Below are positions 7,104 through 18,969 of a stretch of 64,000 nt of DNA, one piece after another (positions within the stretch are counted from its first letter, which is position 1; each line of letters begins with the position of its first letter). Below the pieces are notes generated by a model. That model did not search any database, was not told the DNA's origin, and worked only from the letters and a program-made list of their open reading frames with translations. Where the stretch lies: positions 496,223 through 560,222 of the forward strand of contig NZ_LMMU01000001.1 in assembly GCF_001422375.1 (NCBI RefSeq). Direction: 5' to 3'. The position numbers were made by a program, and so were the translations under genes. This stretch comes from Methylobacterium sp. Leaf99. GTDB taxonomy: Bacteria; Pseudomonadota; Alphaproteobacteria; Rhizobiales; Beijerinckiaceae.

Positions 7104-9377
7104 TTGAACCGACCGATCGACCGCGCGACGGGCGCCGACCTGACGGTCTGCGACCGCGAGCCCATCCACATCGTCGGCAGCGTCCAGCCGCACGGATTCC
7201 TGCTCGTCCTCGATGCGGCGAGCCTGACCATCGTCCAGGCGAGCGCGAACGCGCCGGTGGCGGCCGCGCCGGGGACGGGTCTCGACGGGGCCCTGCCGGA
7301 GCTCGCCTCGGTGGTCCGGCGCCATCTGGCGGAGCCGCCGGATCAGGACGGCGCCCTCTACCTCCGCACGGTGAGCCTGGGGGCCGGCGCCGCCCGGCAG
7401 GCCTACGAGGTCGCCGCGCACCGCGTCGACGGCCTCGTGGTGGTCGAGCTCGAGGAAACCGACGACGCCTCGGGCGAGTCCGAGCTCGACGCCCTGACGC
7501 CGCGGCTGCGCGCCTTCGTCCAGCACCTCCACGCGGCGCGCACGGTGGAGGATCTCTGCGCCCTCGTCGCCCAGGACATCCGGCGCATCACCGGCTTCGA
7601 CCGGGCCCTGGTCTATCGGTTCGACCGCGACTGGCACGGCACGGTGCTGGCCGAGGACGGCAACGGCGTGCTGCCGTCCTACCTCGACCTGCGCTTCCCG
7701 GCCTCCGACATCCCGGCCCAGGCGCGGGAGCTCTACCGGCGCAACCGCCTGCGCATCATCCCGGATGCGGGCTACGCGCCGGTTCCGATCCGGCCGATGC
7801 TGACGCCGTCGGGACAGCCCCTCGACCTCAGCCAGTCCGTCCTGCGCTCGGTCTCGCCGGTCCATGTCGAGTACATGCGCAACATGGGCACCATGGCCTC
7901 GATGTCGGTGTCGATCCTCGTCGACGGCGCCCTGTGGGGTCTCATCTCCTGCCACAACCGGGAGCCCCGGCGGGTGCCGCTCCAGGCCCGCAACGCCTGC
8001 GACGTCCTCACCCAGATCTTCGCCCTGCAGCTGTCGGCCCGCGAACGCGGCCACCGGGCCGAGCAGCGCCTCGCGCTCGGCGCCGTGCAGTCGCGCCTCC
8101 TCGGCTTCATGGCGGAGGAGGACAGCTTCGTCGACGGGTTGCTCAAGCACCCCGAGGACGTCCTGGCCCTGGTGAATGCCGAGGGCGCCGCCGTGGTCAC
8201 CGCCGAGCATTGCCGGCTCCTCGGCGCGACGCCGTCCCAGCGGGACGTGCGGACCCTGTACGAGTGGCTGTCGGCCAACACCGACGAGTCCGAGGTCTTC
8301 GTCACCGAAAGCCTGTCCGAGGCCTTCTCCGGAACCGACGCCTTCCCCCAGGCGGAGGCGTTCGCGACCCTCGCCAGCGGCCTCCTGGCGATCTCCGTGT
8401 CGAAGCGCTACGCCAGCTACATCCTCTGGTTCCGGCCCGAGGTGGTGCGGACGGTGAAATGGGGCGGCAACCCGGTCAAGGCGGTCCAGGCCGATCCGGC
8501 CGGCGGACCCGACCGCCTGCACCCGCGAAAATCCTTCGCCATCTGGGCGGAGACCCTCAAGGGCCGGTCCCTGCCGTGGTCCGCCTCCGAGATCGAGGCG
8601 GCCACGGACCTGCGCGCCTCGGTACTCGGCATCGTGCTGCGCCGGGCCGAGGAGCTCGCCGCCATGAGCGAGGAGCTCCAGCGCTCGAACCGGGAACTCG
8701 AGGCGTTCTCCTACTCGGTCAGCCACGACCTGCGCGCGCCGTTCCGGCACATCGTCGGCTACGCCAACCTCCTGAAGAACCGCGAATCCGCCAACCTCTC
8801 CGAAAAGGGCCGGCACTACGTCGACACCATCATCGAGGCCGCGTTCTCGGCCGGCACCCTCGTCGACAACCTGCTGTCGTTCTCGCAGATGGGCCGGCAC
8901 GCCCTGAATCGGATCTCGGGCGACATGAACACCCTCGTGGACGAGGTCCGGCGCAAGGCCCTGCGCGACGTCGAGCCCGGCCGCGTCGTCCGGTGGGAGA
9001 TCGGGGCCCTGGGCCGGGCCTATGCCGATCCCTTCATGCTGCGCCTCGTCCTCGAAAACCTGTTCTCGAACGCGGTGAAGTACACCCGCGGCCGGGCCGA
9101 GGCGGTCATCGAGGTCGGGCGCCTGCCGCCCCGGGACGGCGAGGCGGTGTTCTACGTGCGCGACAACGGCGCCGGCTTCGACATGGCCTATGTCGACAAG
9201 CTGTTCGGCGTGTTCCAGCGCCTGCACCGGGTCGAGGATTTCGAGGGCACCGGCATCGGCCTCGCCAACGTGCGCCGCATCGTCGAGCGCCACGGCGGAC
9301 GGACCTGGGCCGAGGGTGTCCTGAACCAGGGCGCGACCTTCACTTTCACGCTGCCCCTGCGGGCGGAGGGACACTGA
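7104..9377 (+). CDS. bphP: Bacteriophytochrome histidine kinase
   Basis: A 757-residue cytosolic red/far-red photoreceptor kinase. The PAS domain carries the biliverdin-attachment Cys16 in the context VCDREPIHIVGSVQPHG. A GAF domain follows with FPASDIPAQARELY, then PHY, then a HisKA domain with phospho-acceptor His541 in SVSHDLRAPF and an HATPase_c domain (ENLFSNAVKY, DNGAGFD, GTGIGLANV). The order PAS-GAF-PHY-HisKA-HATPase and the length are normal for BphPs. The start is TTG at 7104; it keeps Cys16 near the N-terminus as usual. A response regulator starts 1 nt after its stop and a hybrid kinase follows, so this is a light-signalling operon. Confidence 0.95.
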   Translation: MNRPIDRATGADLTVCDREPIHIVGSVQPHGFLLVLDAASLTIVQASANAPVAAAPGTGLDGALPELASVVRRHLAEPPDQDGALYLRTVSLGAGAARQAYEVAAHRVDGLVVVELEETDDASGESELDALTPRLRAFVQHLHAARTVEDLCALVAQDIRRITGFDRALVYRFDRDWHGTVLAEDGNGVLPSYLDLRFPASDIPAQARELYRRNRLRIIPDAGYAPVPIRPMLTPSGQPLDLSQSVLRSVSPVHVEYMRNMGTMASMSVSILVDGALWGLISCHNREPRRVPLQARNACDVLTQIFALQLSARERGHRAEQRLALGAVQSRLLGFMAEEDSFVDGLLKHPEDVLALVNAEGAAVVTAEHCRLLGATPSQRDVRTLYEWLSANTDESEVFVTESLSEAFSGTDAFPQAEAFATLASGLLAISVSKRYASYILWFRPEVVRTVKWGGNPVKAVQADPAGGPDRLHPRKSFAIWAETLKGRSLPWSASEIEAATDLRASVLGIVLRRAEELAAMSEELQRSNRELEAFSYSVSHDLRAPFRHIVGYANLLKNRESANLSEKGRHYVDTIIEAAFSAGTLVDNLLSFSQMGRHALNRISGDMNTLVDEVRRKALRDVEPGRVVRWEIGALGRAYADPFMLRLVLENLFSNAVKYTRGRAEAVIEVGRLPPRDGEAVFYVRDNGAGFDMAYVDKLFGVFQRLHRVEDFEGTGIGLANVRRIVERHGGRTWAEGVLNQGATFTFTLPLRAEGH

Positions 9378-9378
9378 G

Positions 9379-9840
9379 ATGGCCGGATTGAAGCCGATTC
9401 TCCTCGTCGAGGACAACCCGAACGACATCGAACTCACCCTGGCGGCCCTTGAATCCAGCCAGCTCGCCAACGAGATCGTCATTTGCCGCGACGGCGCGGA
9501 GGCGCTTGACTGGATCTACCGGCGGGGGCCGCACGACAAGCGCCAACCGCAGGACCCGGCCGTGATCCTCCTCGACCTGAAGCTGCCGAAGGTCGACGGC
9601 CTCGAAGTCCTGGCCAAGGTGAAGGGCGATCCGGCGACCCGGGGCATCCCGGTGGTGATGCTGACCTCGTCGCGCGAGGAAACCGACGTGGTGCGCTCTT
9701 ACGACCTCGGGGTGAACGCGTTCGTGGTGAAGCCCGTCGGGTTCGACGAGTTCTTCGCCGCCATCAAGGACCTCGGGGTGTTCTGGGCCGTCCTGAACGA
9801 AGCGCCGCCGCACAGGGGAGGCTGGCCATCCAACGTCTGA
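9379..9840 (+). CDS. Single-domain response regulator (Rcp1-like)
   Basis: A 153-residue CheY-like receiver with no output domain. The acidic pair is in VEDNPND, the phospho-accepting Asp66 is in LLDLKLPK, and the conserved TSS and VKP motifs follow. The C-terminal FWAVLNEAPP resembles the tail of Rcp1-type regulators that pair with phytochromes. It starts 1 nt after the bphP stop, so it is the likely direct phosphorylation target of that kinase. The end of the gene overlaps the probable start of the next, suggesting translational coupling. Confidence 0.93.
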   Translation: MAGLKPILLVEDNPNDIELTLAALESSQLANEIVICRDGAEALDWIYRRGPHDKRQPQDPAVILLDLKLPKVDGLEVLAKVKGDPATRGIPVVMLTSSREETDVVRSYDLGVNAFVVKPVGFDEFFAAIKDLGVFWAVLNEAPPHRGGWPSNV

Positions 9841-11549
9841 CCGGAAGCGGTGCCCTGCGCATCCTCCACCTCGAGGACAGCGACCTCGACGCCGAGCTCA
9901 TCGAGGCGGAGCTGGAGACCATCGGCCGCCCGGTGGTGATCGAGCGGGTGATGACCCGCGACGCGTTCGCCGCCGCGGCCCTGCCCGCCCGGCACGACCT
10001 CATCCTGGCGGACTACGTCCTGCCGACCTTCGACGGCATCAGCGCCCTGGGCATCGCCCGCGCGCAATGCCCCGAGACCCCGTTCGTGTTCTGCTCCGGG
10101 ACCCTCGGCGAGGACGTCGCCGTCGAGGCCCTGAAGAACGGCGCCACGGACTACATCACCAAGCAGCGCCTCGACCGGATGCCCCGCACCATCCTGCGGG
10201 CCCTGGCCGAAGCCAAGGCGCGGGCCGACCGGCAGGCGGCGGAGGCGGCGCTGCAGGCCGTCAACGAGACCCTGGAGGTCCGCATCGTCGAACGGACCCG
10301 CGAGCTCGCCGAGGCCAATGCCGAGCTCAAGCGCGAGATCGCCGAGCGCGAGCGGGCCGAGGACGCCCTCCGGCTGAACCAGCGGCTCGAGGCGGTGGGG
10401 CAATTGACCAGCGGCGTCGCCCACGACTTCAACAACCTCCTGACCGTCATCGCCGGCAACATCGAGTTTTTGGAGCGCGCCGTGTCCGACGAGCGCTCGA
10501 AGCGCCGCCTCGCGATGATGAAGGGGGCCGCCGACCGCGGCGCCCGCCTCACGGCGCAGCTCCTCGCCTTCTCGCGGCGCCAGCGCCTGGAGCCGACCCC
10601 CGTCGGCCTGAACCAGACCGTCGCCTCCATGGGCGACCTGCTGCAGAGCTCCATCGGCGGGGCGGTCCAGATCGAGACCCTGCTCCAGGCGGACCTGTGG
10701 CCGGCCCTGGTCGACGCCACCCAGATCGAGCTGGTGATCCTGAACCTCGCCATCAACGCCCGCGACGCCATGGCGGTGGGCGGCCGGCTCACCGTCGAGA
10801 CCGCCAACGTCACCATCACGGGCGCCCCGTCGCGGCCGGAGCAGCCCCAGCCCGGGGAGTACGTCATGGTCTCCGTGAGCGACACCGGGACCGGGATGAC
10901 GCCGGAGGTGCTCGCCCGGGTGTTCGAGCCGTTCTTCACGACCAAGGAGGTCGGCAAGGGCTCGGGCCTCGGCCTCGCCCAGGTCTACGGCTTCGTGAAG
11001 CAGTCCGGCGGCGGCATCCGCATCGACACGGTCTCGGGCGAGGGAACCTCCATCAAGGTCTACCTGCCGCGGGTCGCCGGCGACGCGGCGGCGGCCCCCC
11101 CGCGCCCCGGCCCCGTCGACTGCGCGCGGACGCATCCGCCCGGCGGCCGGCCGGTCCTGCTGGTGGTCGACGACGATTCCGAGGTCCGCGAGGTCACGAC
11201 GACCCGCCTCGCCGAGGCGGGCTACGACGTGCGCGAGGCCCCGTCCGGCCTGCAGGCCCTGGCCTCCCTCGAAGCGGACCCGTGCATCGACCTCGTCGTC
11301 CTCGACTTCGCCATGCCGGGCATGAACGGCGCCGAGGCGGCCATCGAGATCCGCCGGCGCTGGCCGGACATGCCCGTCCTGTTCGTCACCGGTTTTGCCG
11401 ACACCGACGCCCTGACGAAGGCGGGCGTCAACCGGGCCGACGGGATCGTGCTGAAGCCGTTCCGCGTCGGCGAGCTCGAACGCAAGGTCGCCCTCGCCCT
11501 CGCCGAGCCGATGTCACCGGGATTGCGCCTGGTCTCGAACCGTTCGTAG
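9828..11549 (+). CDS. Hybrid sensor kinase with N- and C-terminal receivers
   Basis: Domain order, numbered from 9828: receiver (LRILHLEDSDLDAEL, phospho-Asp62 in LADYVLPTFDG), a coiled coil (~110-175), HisKA with His199 in GVAHDFNNLL, HATPase_c (NLAINARDAM, DTGTGM, GSGLGLAQV), and a C-terminal receiver with Asp493 in VLDFAMPG. It has no membrane segment. The only ordinary start codon is GTG 9933, which would delete the first beta-strand and acidic pocket of receiver 1. No ATG, GTG or TTG exists in frame upstream. I therefore place the start at ATC 9828, 6 nt after GGGGAGG (9815-9821); CTG 9822 is another option. It overlaps the preceding regulator by 13 nt and probably relays the phytochrome signal. 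Confidence 0.85.
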   Translation: MQRLTGSGALRILHLEDSDLDAELIEAELETIGRPVVIERVMTRDAFAAAALPARHDLILADYVLPTFDGISALGIARAQCPETPFVFCSGTLGEDVAVEALKNGATDYITKQRLDRMPRTILRALAEAKARADRQAAEAALQAVNETLEVRIVERTRELAEANAELKREIAERERAEDALRLNQRLEAVGQLTSGVAHDFNNLLTVIAGNIEFLERAVSDERSKRRLAMMKGAADRGARLTAQLLAFSRRQRLEPTPVGLNQTVASMGDLLQSSIGGAVQIETLLQADLWPALVDATQIELVILNLAINARDAMAVGGRLTVETANVTITGAPSRPEQPQPGEYVMVSVSDTGTGMTPEVLARVFEPFFTTKEVGKGSGLGLAQVYGFVKQSGGGIRIDTVSGEGTSIKVYLPRVAGDAAAAPPRPGPVDCARTHPPGGRPVLLVVDDDSEVREVTTTRLAEAGYDVREAPSGLQALASLEADPCIDLVVLDFAMPGMNGAEAAIEIRRRWPDMPVLFVTGFADTDALTKAGVNRADGIVLKPFRVGELERKVALALAEPMSPGLRLVSNRS

Positions 11550-12177
11550 CCCGGACGCGCGTCCGTACCCGACGCGGGACCTCGCCGTGACCGGGCGTCC
11601 CGTGCGGCGCTCATGGACGGGACCACCCTCTTCCAACGTCTCCCCCCGATCGGTTCGGTCGATCGCGCGTCTCGCTGGCGCGAAACGACGAGGCGTGGGT
11701 CGCGACTCGTTTCGGGCAGGGCGATCGCAGAGGGGTGCATGCGTTCGGGCCGGCCCTTGCCCCTTCGTGCAGAGCGTCTGCGCGCATCCCCTCTCCCCGC
11801 CTGCGGGGCTACCGGATTCACACAACTGCGAATGGGCCGATTCCATGCAGCGGCAGGCATCCGGATGCGGGCGGGAGGCGCACCGGGGCTCCCTCTCCTG
11901 AAAGGAGAGGGTTGGGGTGAGGTGTGGGACATCTCCGGAAAGGTCACACACCTCACCCTGTCCCTCTCCTTCCAGGAGAGGGGACCTGCGCTGCCCGCGA
12001 GATGTGTGAATGCCGTAGGCAGGCGGGGCGAGGGGATGCGCACGGGGGACGGCGCTTCGTCGACAACCCTCTCCTGCGGCGGCTTCAGACCGCGACCACC
12101 ATCTGCAGTCGCCCTGCCTGCAAGGAGAGGCTGCCGGTCGGGACTGTTGAGTCCGAAGCGATCGGGCGGATCTCGTC
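11550..12177. repeat. Mosaic repeat island 2 (no gene)
   Basis: A 628-bp stretch with no supported gene. It carries GGGCAGGGCGATCGCAG (11714-11730), a block at ~11800-11890 that is the inverted counterpart of 5490-5605, the 95-bp palindrome (11891-11983), the flank GCCCGCGAGATGTGTGAATG (11993-12012), and CTGCAGTCGCCCTGCCTGC near 12103-12121. The shared pieces occur in the opposite order and orientation to island 1, as if the two islands were inverted copies that later decayed. Confidence 0.75.
11891..11983. repeat. Palindromic repeat element, copy 2
   Basis: Same element as at 33351-33444, in the same orientation, with only a few differences: a nested CCCTCTCCT/AGGAGAGGG hairpin on the left, then GGTGAGGTGTG paired with CACACCTCACC, then TCCCTCTCC and AGGAGAGGGG on the right. 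Confidence 0.85.
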
Positions 12178-15100
12178 TCACACCTCGGCCGGTTCGGGCA
12201 CCGGCCTGCCGGCGGGGATCGGCACGGCGGGGCCTCGGACGGGCGGCCCGAGCAGCGCCTCGACCCCGGCGTCGAGGCGGGCAGCGATCCCGTCCGCCGC
12301 CAGGGCCGCCCGGACCCCGGCGCGCGCCCGCTGGAACGACGTGCCCGGCGGGATCGCCACCCCGGCGGCGACGGCCTCGGCGGCCTCGGCCTCCGCCGCC
12401 AGGGCGGCGTGCAGGGGCAGGCGGGCGTCGAAGAGGGGGATCGGCAGGGTGAACATCAGCTTGTCGAAATGCCGGGCCCCCTGCTCGCCCCTGGCCTGCA
12501 GGGCGGCGATCCGCCGGCGGGCGGCCTCGCTGTTGAGGATGGCGAGGAGGTAGCGGCCTTCCGCGCGGCTCGCCACGGCGGCCCAGTACAGGGTGTCGTC
12601 GATGACGCCGTCGCCGTCGAGGAGGCAGGCCGCCGGGCGGGTGCCGGCCTTGGCGAACACCACCCGCAGGGGCGCCGGGGGAAACTGGACCGTGAGCTTG
12701 CGGTTGTAGTCCCAGCCCTGCTTCAGGGTCATGGTGCCGGCGCTCTTCTGGGTCCACGCCGCCTCGGCCTCGCGCAGCCACGCGGCGAGGCGGGGCGCCC
12801 CGTGTCCGGCGGCCTGCCGCGCATCGAGCAGGACGCCCTGCTCCACCGGAATCACCCCCTCGGCCGGCTCCAGGGCGCGGAACGGGGCGATGGAGGCGCC
12901 GAGGTGGACGCCGCGGAGGTAGCGGGCCTCGATGGCCCCCTGCTGGCCCGGATGCTCGCGCCACGGCAGCTTCTCCAGGGACGAGCGGCGGCTGCGGACC
13001 AGGGGCGCGCCGGGGTTGGCGCCGAGGCGGCCCACGGGGACGCGTTCGACGAGGCAGAGCACCCGGGGGACCAGGGCGGCGCCCTGGCGGAAGCGGTCGC
13101 GGTAGGGCGAGCCGGCGGCGAAGTTGGCCGCCAGCGGCGCCGGGGCGTCGCGCAGGACGAGGTGCCGGTCGGCCAGGGCCTCGGGCGCGTCCTTCGACGG
13201 CAGCCGGCCGGCGAAGGCCGTCACCCGGTCCGGCGTCGGCCGCGCCGGGCCGCCCGTCACCTCGGCGAACAGGACGCAGGTCGGCACCCGGAAGACCGGG
13301 GCCACCGCCTGGTTGTCGAGCATCCAGCCCTCCGTGAAGGCGACGGAGAGGCCGGTCCAGTCGCCCGTGCGGAAGGCCCGGAACTGGCCTCGGCTCAGGG
13401 CCGCCAGGGGCAGAACCATGGCGACGCGCCCGCCCGGCCGGCGCCCCTGCGGGCGGCGGGCGTAGAGTTCGGCGGCGCGGGCGAAGAACAGGGCCGAGAG
13501 GTCGGTCTGGGTGACGAGGTGGGCCTCCTCGGGGCCGACCCAGAGGCCGAGGCGCCGGGCGGTGTCGCGGAACCGCCGCTGCATCGCCGCCGCCATGAAG
13601 CGGTAGGACAGCCACGGCGGGTTGCCGATGACCACGTCGACCCGCGCCCCGTCGGACAGGGCCACGGGCCGGCTGAGGTTGCGCGCGACGAAGCCCCAGA
13701 CATGGTCGCGCCCGGCCCGGCGCAGGCGGTCGTAGGTGAGGTAGGTCGCCCGCAGGGTCGCGACCTGATCGGGCGGGACGCCGAGGCCCGGCAGGCTCGC
13801 CGCGAAGGCGTCGCCGCTCCAGCCCGCCTCGCTCGCCGCGTGGAGCGCGGTGATCACCCGGTCGAACCCGGCGGGGTCGGCGCAAAGTTCGAGGGGGAAG
13901 CGCAGGAGCGGCGCGCCCTTGCGGCCCTCGCGGGGATCGCGCGGCACCTCGACGACGAGGTCGCGCTCGAGGCCGTCGCGGGTGACGTTCCACTGCAGGG
14001 CGTCGCCGAGATAGACCGGCAGCGACAGGTCGCCGTCCCGCTGCGGCAGGGCCTCGCCGAGCGCCAGGAGGTAGGTCACCCGCGCGAAGATGACGGCGAC
14101 GGGGTGGACGTCGAACCCCGTCACCCCGGCGCAGCAGCGGGCGGCGACGAGGCCCGGGGGCACGCCCGCCGCCAGCAGGGCCTCGCGCTTGAGGCGCACG
14201 GCGTGGAACAGGAAGCTGCCGGAGCCGCAGGCCGGATCGAGGCAGCTCTGGTCCGCCGGCGCGTCGAGGGCCCGGCGCACAACCTTCCGGGCGAGCCAGT
14301 CGGGCGTGTAGTACTCGCCGAGGTCGTGGCGCTGCTCGGGATCGATGAGGGATTCGTAGAGCACCTTCAGGAGATCGACGTCGACGCTGCCGAGGTCGAA
14401 CCGGGCGGCGTGGGCCGCGAGGCCGGCCACGATGGCGTCGCCGCCGGGCGCGTCGAGGACCCAGCCGAAGAAGTCGGTCTCGACGGCGCCGTGCACCCCG
14501 GCCTCCCGGAAGTGCCGGCCGGACAGGAGATCGGCCGGCGTCGACCGGGCCAGGTTGGACGACTGGCCCATGGTGCCGGCGGCGATCGCCTTGGCCAGGA
14601 TCACCAGGTAGGTGTGCTGGAGCCAGAGGGTGCTGTCGTCGATGGCCCGGCCGTAGACGAAGCCGAGGTGCCGCGACCAGAGCTGGCGCTTCAGCACGGC
14701 CTCCGGGTGGCGCGCCAGGCCGGCCCAGGCGGCGGCGAGGAGGCCCAGCGTCCGGGCGAAGGCGGCGCTCTCGCGCCCGAGCTCGCCGGTGATGCCGATG
14801 GCGTCGGCGGGCAGCCAGTCGCGCACGGCGATGACGCCCTCGAGCCACGCGACGAGGCGGGCCGCCTCGGTCACCCGGACGTCGTGGCCCGTGAGCGCCA
14901 CCAGGGCGCCGTCGCGCATCTCATAGGCGGCGAAGGTCGCCCCGTCCGTGGCGAGGCCGACGTAGCGCTGGCCCGTCGCCCCCTCGCGCTCGGGCAGGTA
15001 GCGGGCGAGCTGGGCTTCCGCCGCCGGCCGCTCGCGGCGGAGATCGGTCTTGATCTCGATGATCGTGCGCCCGAGCAAAGCATCGACGCGACCGTTAACC

Positions 15101-15252
15101 TCAGGTATCTTTCGCTCGAACGCAATCTGCTCGCTGCGGGCCCCGAGGGCGTCGACGAGGAGCCGGTACAGCAGGGCCCGAACCTTCTCGTGTCCCGGGC
15201 GACCGGCCAGCTCGGCGACGATGGCGGCGAGGATATCTGGATCGATCGGCAT
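12178..15252 (-). CDS. Single-chain restriction-modification enzyme (type IIG-like)
   Basis: A 1024-residue protein combining nuclease and adenine methyltransferase. The N-terminus has a PD-(D/E)xK-like site: Asp57 in GRVDALLG, then Glu66-x-Lys68 in IIEIKTD. The gamma-class N6-adenine MTase core has SAM motif I DPACGSGSF from Asp339 and catalytic NPPW at 544-547. A long C-terminal region would hold the target-recognition domain (LILNSEAARRRI-type segment near the end). This matches Eco57I/type IIG enzymes that cut and methylate from one chain. No separate specificity or restriction gene is adjacent. Its stop abuts a repeat island and an AT-richer leader lies upstream, so acquisition by transfer is plausible. 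A methylase-only role cannot be excluded. Confidence 0.85.
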   Translation of the reverse strand: MPIDPDILAAIVAELAGRPGHEKVRALLYRLLVDALGARSEQIAFERKIPEVNGRVDALLGRTIIEIKTDLRRERPAAEAQLARYLPEREGATGQRYVGLATDGATFAAYEMRDGALVALTGHDVRVTEAARLVAWLEGVIAVRDWLPADAIGITGELGRESAAFARTLGLLAAAWAGLARHPEAVLKRQLWSRHLGFVYGRAIDDSTLWLQHTYLVILAKAIAAGTMGQSSNLARSTPADLLSGRHFREAGVHGAVETDFFGWVLDAPGGDAIVAGLAAHAARFDLGSVDVDLLKVLYESLIDPEQRHDLGEYYTPDWLARKVVRRALDAPADQSCLDPACGSGSFLFHAVRLKREALLAAGVPPGLVAARCCAGVTGFDVHPVAVIFARVTYLLALGEALPQRDGDLSLPVYLGDALQWNVTRDGLERDLVVEVPRDPREGRKGAPLLRFPLELCADPAGFDRVITALHAASEAGWSGDAFAASLPGLGVPPDQVATLRATYLTYDRLRRAGRDHVWGFVARNLSRPVALSDGARVDVVIGNPPWLSYRFMAAAMQRRFRDTARRLGLWVGPEEAHLVTQTDLSALFFARAAELYARRPQGRRPGGRVAMVLPLAALSRGQFRAFRTGDWTGLSVAFTEGWMLDNQAVAPVFRVPTCVLFAEVTGGPARPTPDRVTAFAGRLPSKDAPEALADRHLVLRDAPAPLAANFAAGSPYRDRFRQGAALVPRVLCLVERVPVGRLGANPGAPLVRSRRSSLEKLPWREHPGQQGAIEARYLRGVHLGASIAPFRALEPAEGVIPVEQGVLLDARQAAGHGAPRLAAWLREAEAAWTQKSAGTMTLKQGWDYNRKLTVQFPPAPLRVVFAKAGTRPAACLLDGDGVIDDTLYWAAVASRAEGRYLLAILNSEAARRRIAALQARGEQGARHFDKLMFTLPIPLFDARLPLHAALAAEAEAAEAVAAGVAIPPGTSFQRARAGVRAALAADGIAARLDAGVEALLGPPVRGPAVPIPAGRPVPEPAEV

Positions 15253-15527
15253 GGGCGGTCCCGTATGAGGCCCCGCCCACTATTATTACCTCAGGTTGTC
15301 TTTCAATTGACGATTGAGCGATCGAAGCCGCCATTCGCGCAGGATGCACCGGGAAATTTCGGCGAGGCACCTGATCGCGGTCCCGGGCTAAAATTCGCCC
15401 AGGGCTGCCGTTCATTTGGGCAGGAGCGACGAGACCTGAAAAGATTTCGTCAAGTGGGACGAGGCTAATCTCGAACGGCGCCGAGATCGGCGGAAGCATC
15501 GCGCGGCCCATCGAAAGCACCGAAGAC

Positions 15528-17015
15528 GTGTCCGTCAGAAGCTCTTCCCTGGATGCCGGCCCGATCCCTTCGGCGAAGACCGGCCCGCTCGCGCGCCTGC
15601 GGCGGTTCGGCCGGCCGGCGCCGGCCGCGCCTGCGGCGGCCCTGCCGCAGGACCTCGGCTCCGTCCTCGCCTTCCTCAACACCGTCTCGCGCGCCTGCGC
15701 GGCGGCGGCGACGCCCGAGGCCGCGACGGAATCGTGCCTGTCCATCGTCGCGGGCTTCACCGGCTGGCCCATCGCCCACGCCTATCGGCGCCTGCCCGAC
15801 GGCGACGCCGGGACGCCGGGCGGGATGACGTCCATGCGGGTGTGGCACCTCGCGCCGACGGGCGATCCCCGCCACGCCGACGCCTTCGTGGCCGCCTCGG
15901 AGCAGGCGGTGTTCGCGCCGGGCCAGGGCCTCGTCGGCCGCGTGGCGGCGAGCGGGGCCCCGGTGAGCTGCCCGGACTGCACCGTGCTGCCGGGCTTCGT
16001 CCGAGCCGGCACCGCCCGCCGGAACGGCGTGCGCGGCTGCTTCATGTTCCCCGTGCGCGTCGGCGACGGGGTCGAGATCGTCCTGGAGTTCTTTTCGCGG
16101 GAGACTGCCGAACTCAAGCCCGACCTCCTCGAACTGATGGCCTACGTCGCCGACCGCCTCGCCCTGGCGCTGACGGAGCACGCCCAGCGCAGCCGCGTCG
16201 CCGCGCTCATGCGGGCCCTGGACGGCATCGGCCAGCGCCTCGCCGGCACGACGGTGGGGGTGGAGGCGGGCGCGCAGGCCGTGCTCCGGGTCGCCGAGAC
16301 CGTGGACGCCCGCCGCGGCGAGGTCGACCGCGCCGCCACGGAGGCGGCCCGCGACATCGACGCCGTGGCCCGGTCGGCCCAGGACCTCGTGGCCCTGTCG
16401 CGGGAGGCCGGGGACCACGCCGCGCGGGTCGGAACCCTGGCGGGCGGCTCGGCCGCCCGCCTCGGGGAGGCCGTGGGGGTGTTTTCGGATTTGGAGGCCC
16501 GCATCGCCGGCGTCGGCCGGATCAGCGACCTCATCGGCACCATCGCGCGCCAGACCAACCTGCTCGCCCTCAACGCCACCATCGAAGCGGCGCGGGCGGG
16601 GGAGGCCGGACGCGGCTTCTCCGTGGTCGCCGCCGAGGTGAAGGCCCTATCGAACCGGGTGAGCCAGGCCACCGCCGAGATCGGCACGCAGATCGCGCAC
16701 CTGCGCCAGGGCGCGGCCCGCTCGACGGAGTCCCTGTCGCGGGTGCGGGACGAGATCGAGACGGTGCAGGGCACCGCCGGCGACATTCTTCGGGTGAGCG
16801 GCGCGCACCGGGACGCCGCCGGCCGGATCGCCGACGGGGTCGCCCAGGTCCGCACCACCCTGGGCGCGGCGACGCAGCACCTCGATGCCCTGCGGACCAC
16901 CACGGACGAGGCTTTGGCCCAGTCGCAGACGCTTGGGGGTACTTCGGGGCAGTTGCGGGATCAGGGCCGGGAGTTGGGGGAGGCGACGCGGGCGCTTGCC
17001 GGGACGGCGGGGTAG
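15528..17015 (+). CDS. Soluble GAF-domain methyl-accepting chemotaxis protein
   Basis: A 495-residue receptor without a transmembrane segment. Residues ~45-215 form a GAF-like sensory domain ([31 protein letters not shown]). The C-terminal half is an MCP signalling coiled coil with the hairpin tip [19 protein letters not shown] and [10 protein letters not shown]. It should signal to CheA/CheW from the cytoplasm. The ligand is unknown; several Cys in the GAF region (CPDC) could suggest redox or metal sensing, which is inference only. The GTG start at 15528 is the first that includes the whole domain. No che genes are nearby. Confidence 0.9.
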   Translation: MSVRSSSLDAGPIPSAKTGPLARLRRFGRPAPAAPAAALPQDLGSVLAFLNTVSRACAAAATPEAATESCLSIVAGFTGWPIAHAYRRLPDGDAGTPGGMTSMRVWHLAPTGDPRHADAFVAASEQAVFAPGQGLVGRVAASGAPVSCPDCTVLPGFVRAGTARRNGVRGCFMFPVRVGDGVEIVLEFFSRETAELKPDLLELMAYVADRLALALTEHAQRSRVAALMRALDGIGQRLAGTTVGVEAGAQAVLRVAETVDARRGEVDRAATEAARDIDAVARSAQDLVALSREAGDHAARVGTLAGGSAARLGEAVGVFSDLEARIAGVGRISDLIGTIARQTNLLALNATIEAARAGEAGRGFSVVAAEVKALSNRVSQATAEIGTQIAHLRQGAARSTESLSRVRDEIETVQGTAGDILRVSGAHRDAAGRIADGVAQVRTTLGAATQHLDALRTTTDEALAQSQTLGGTSGQLRDQGRELGEATRALAGTAG

Positions 17016-17163
17016 GGCTGGGCCTATCCCGAATTCGACCGGATCGGATCGGGCAGCGCGAGGGCCCCCGATCGTCGAAGAAGCGGGGACCCGAGCTGAG
17101 TTTCGAGAAGACTAGGTCGATCCTGTGGATTGGCGTCGACGAATCCGGAATCGGGACGACGGC

Positions 17164-18969
<1,806 letters not shown>

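Noticed and set aside
12409..15468. 1019-codon open frame opposite the restriction-modification gene
   Set aside because: No motifs and biased composition; the minus strand carries clear nuclease and methyltransferase motifs.
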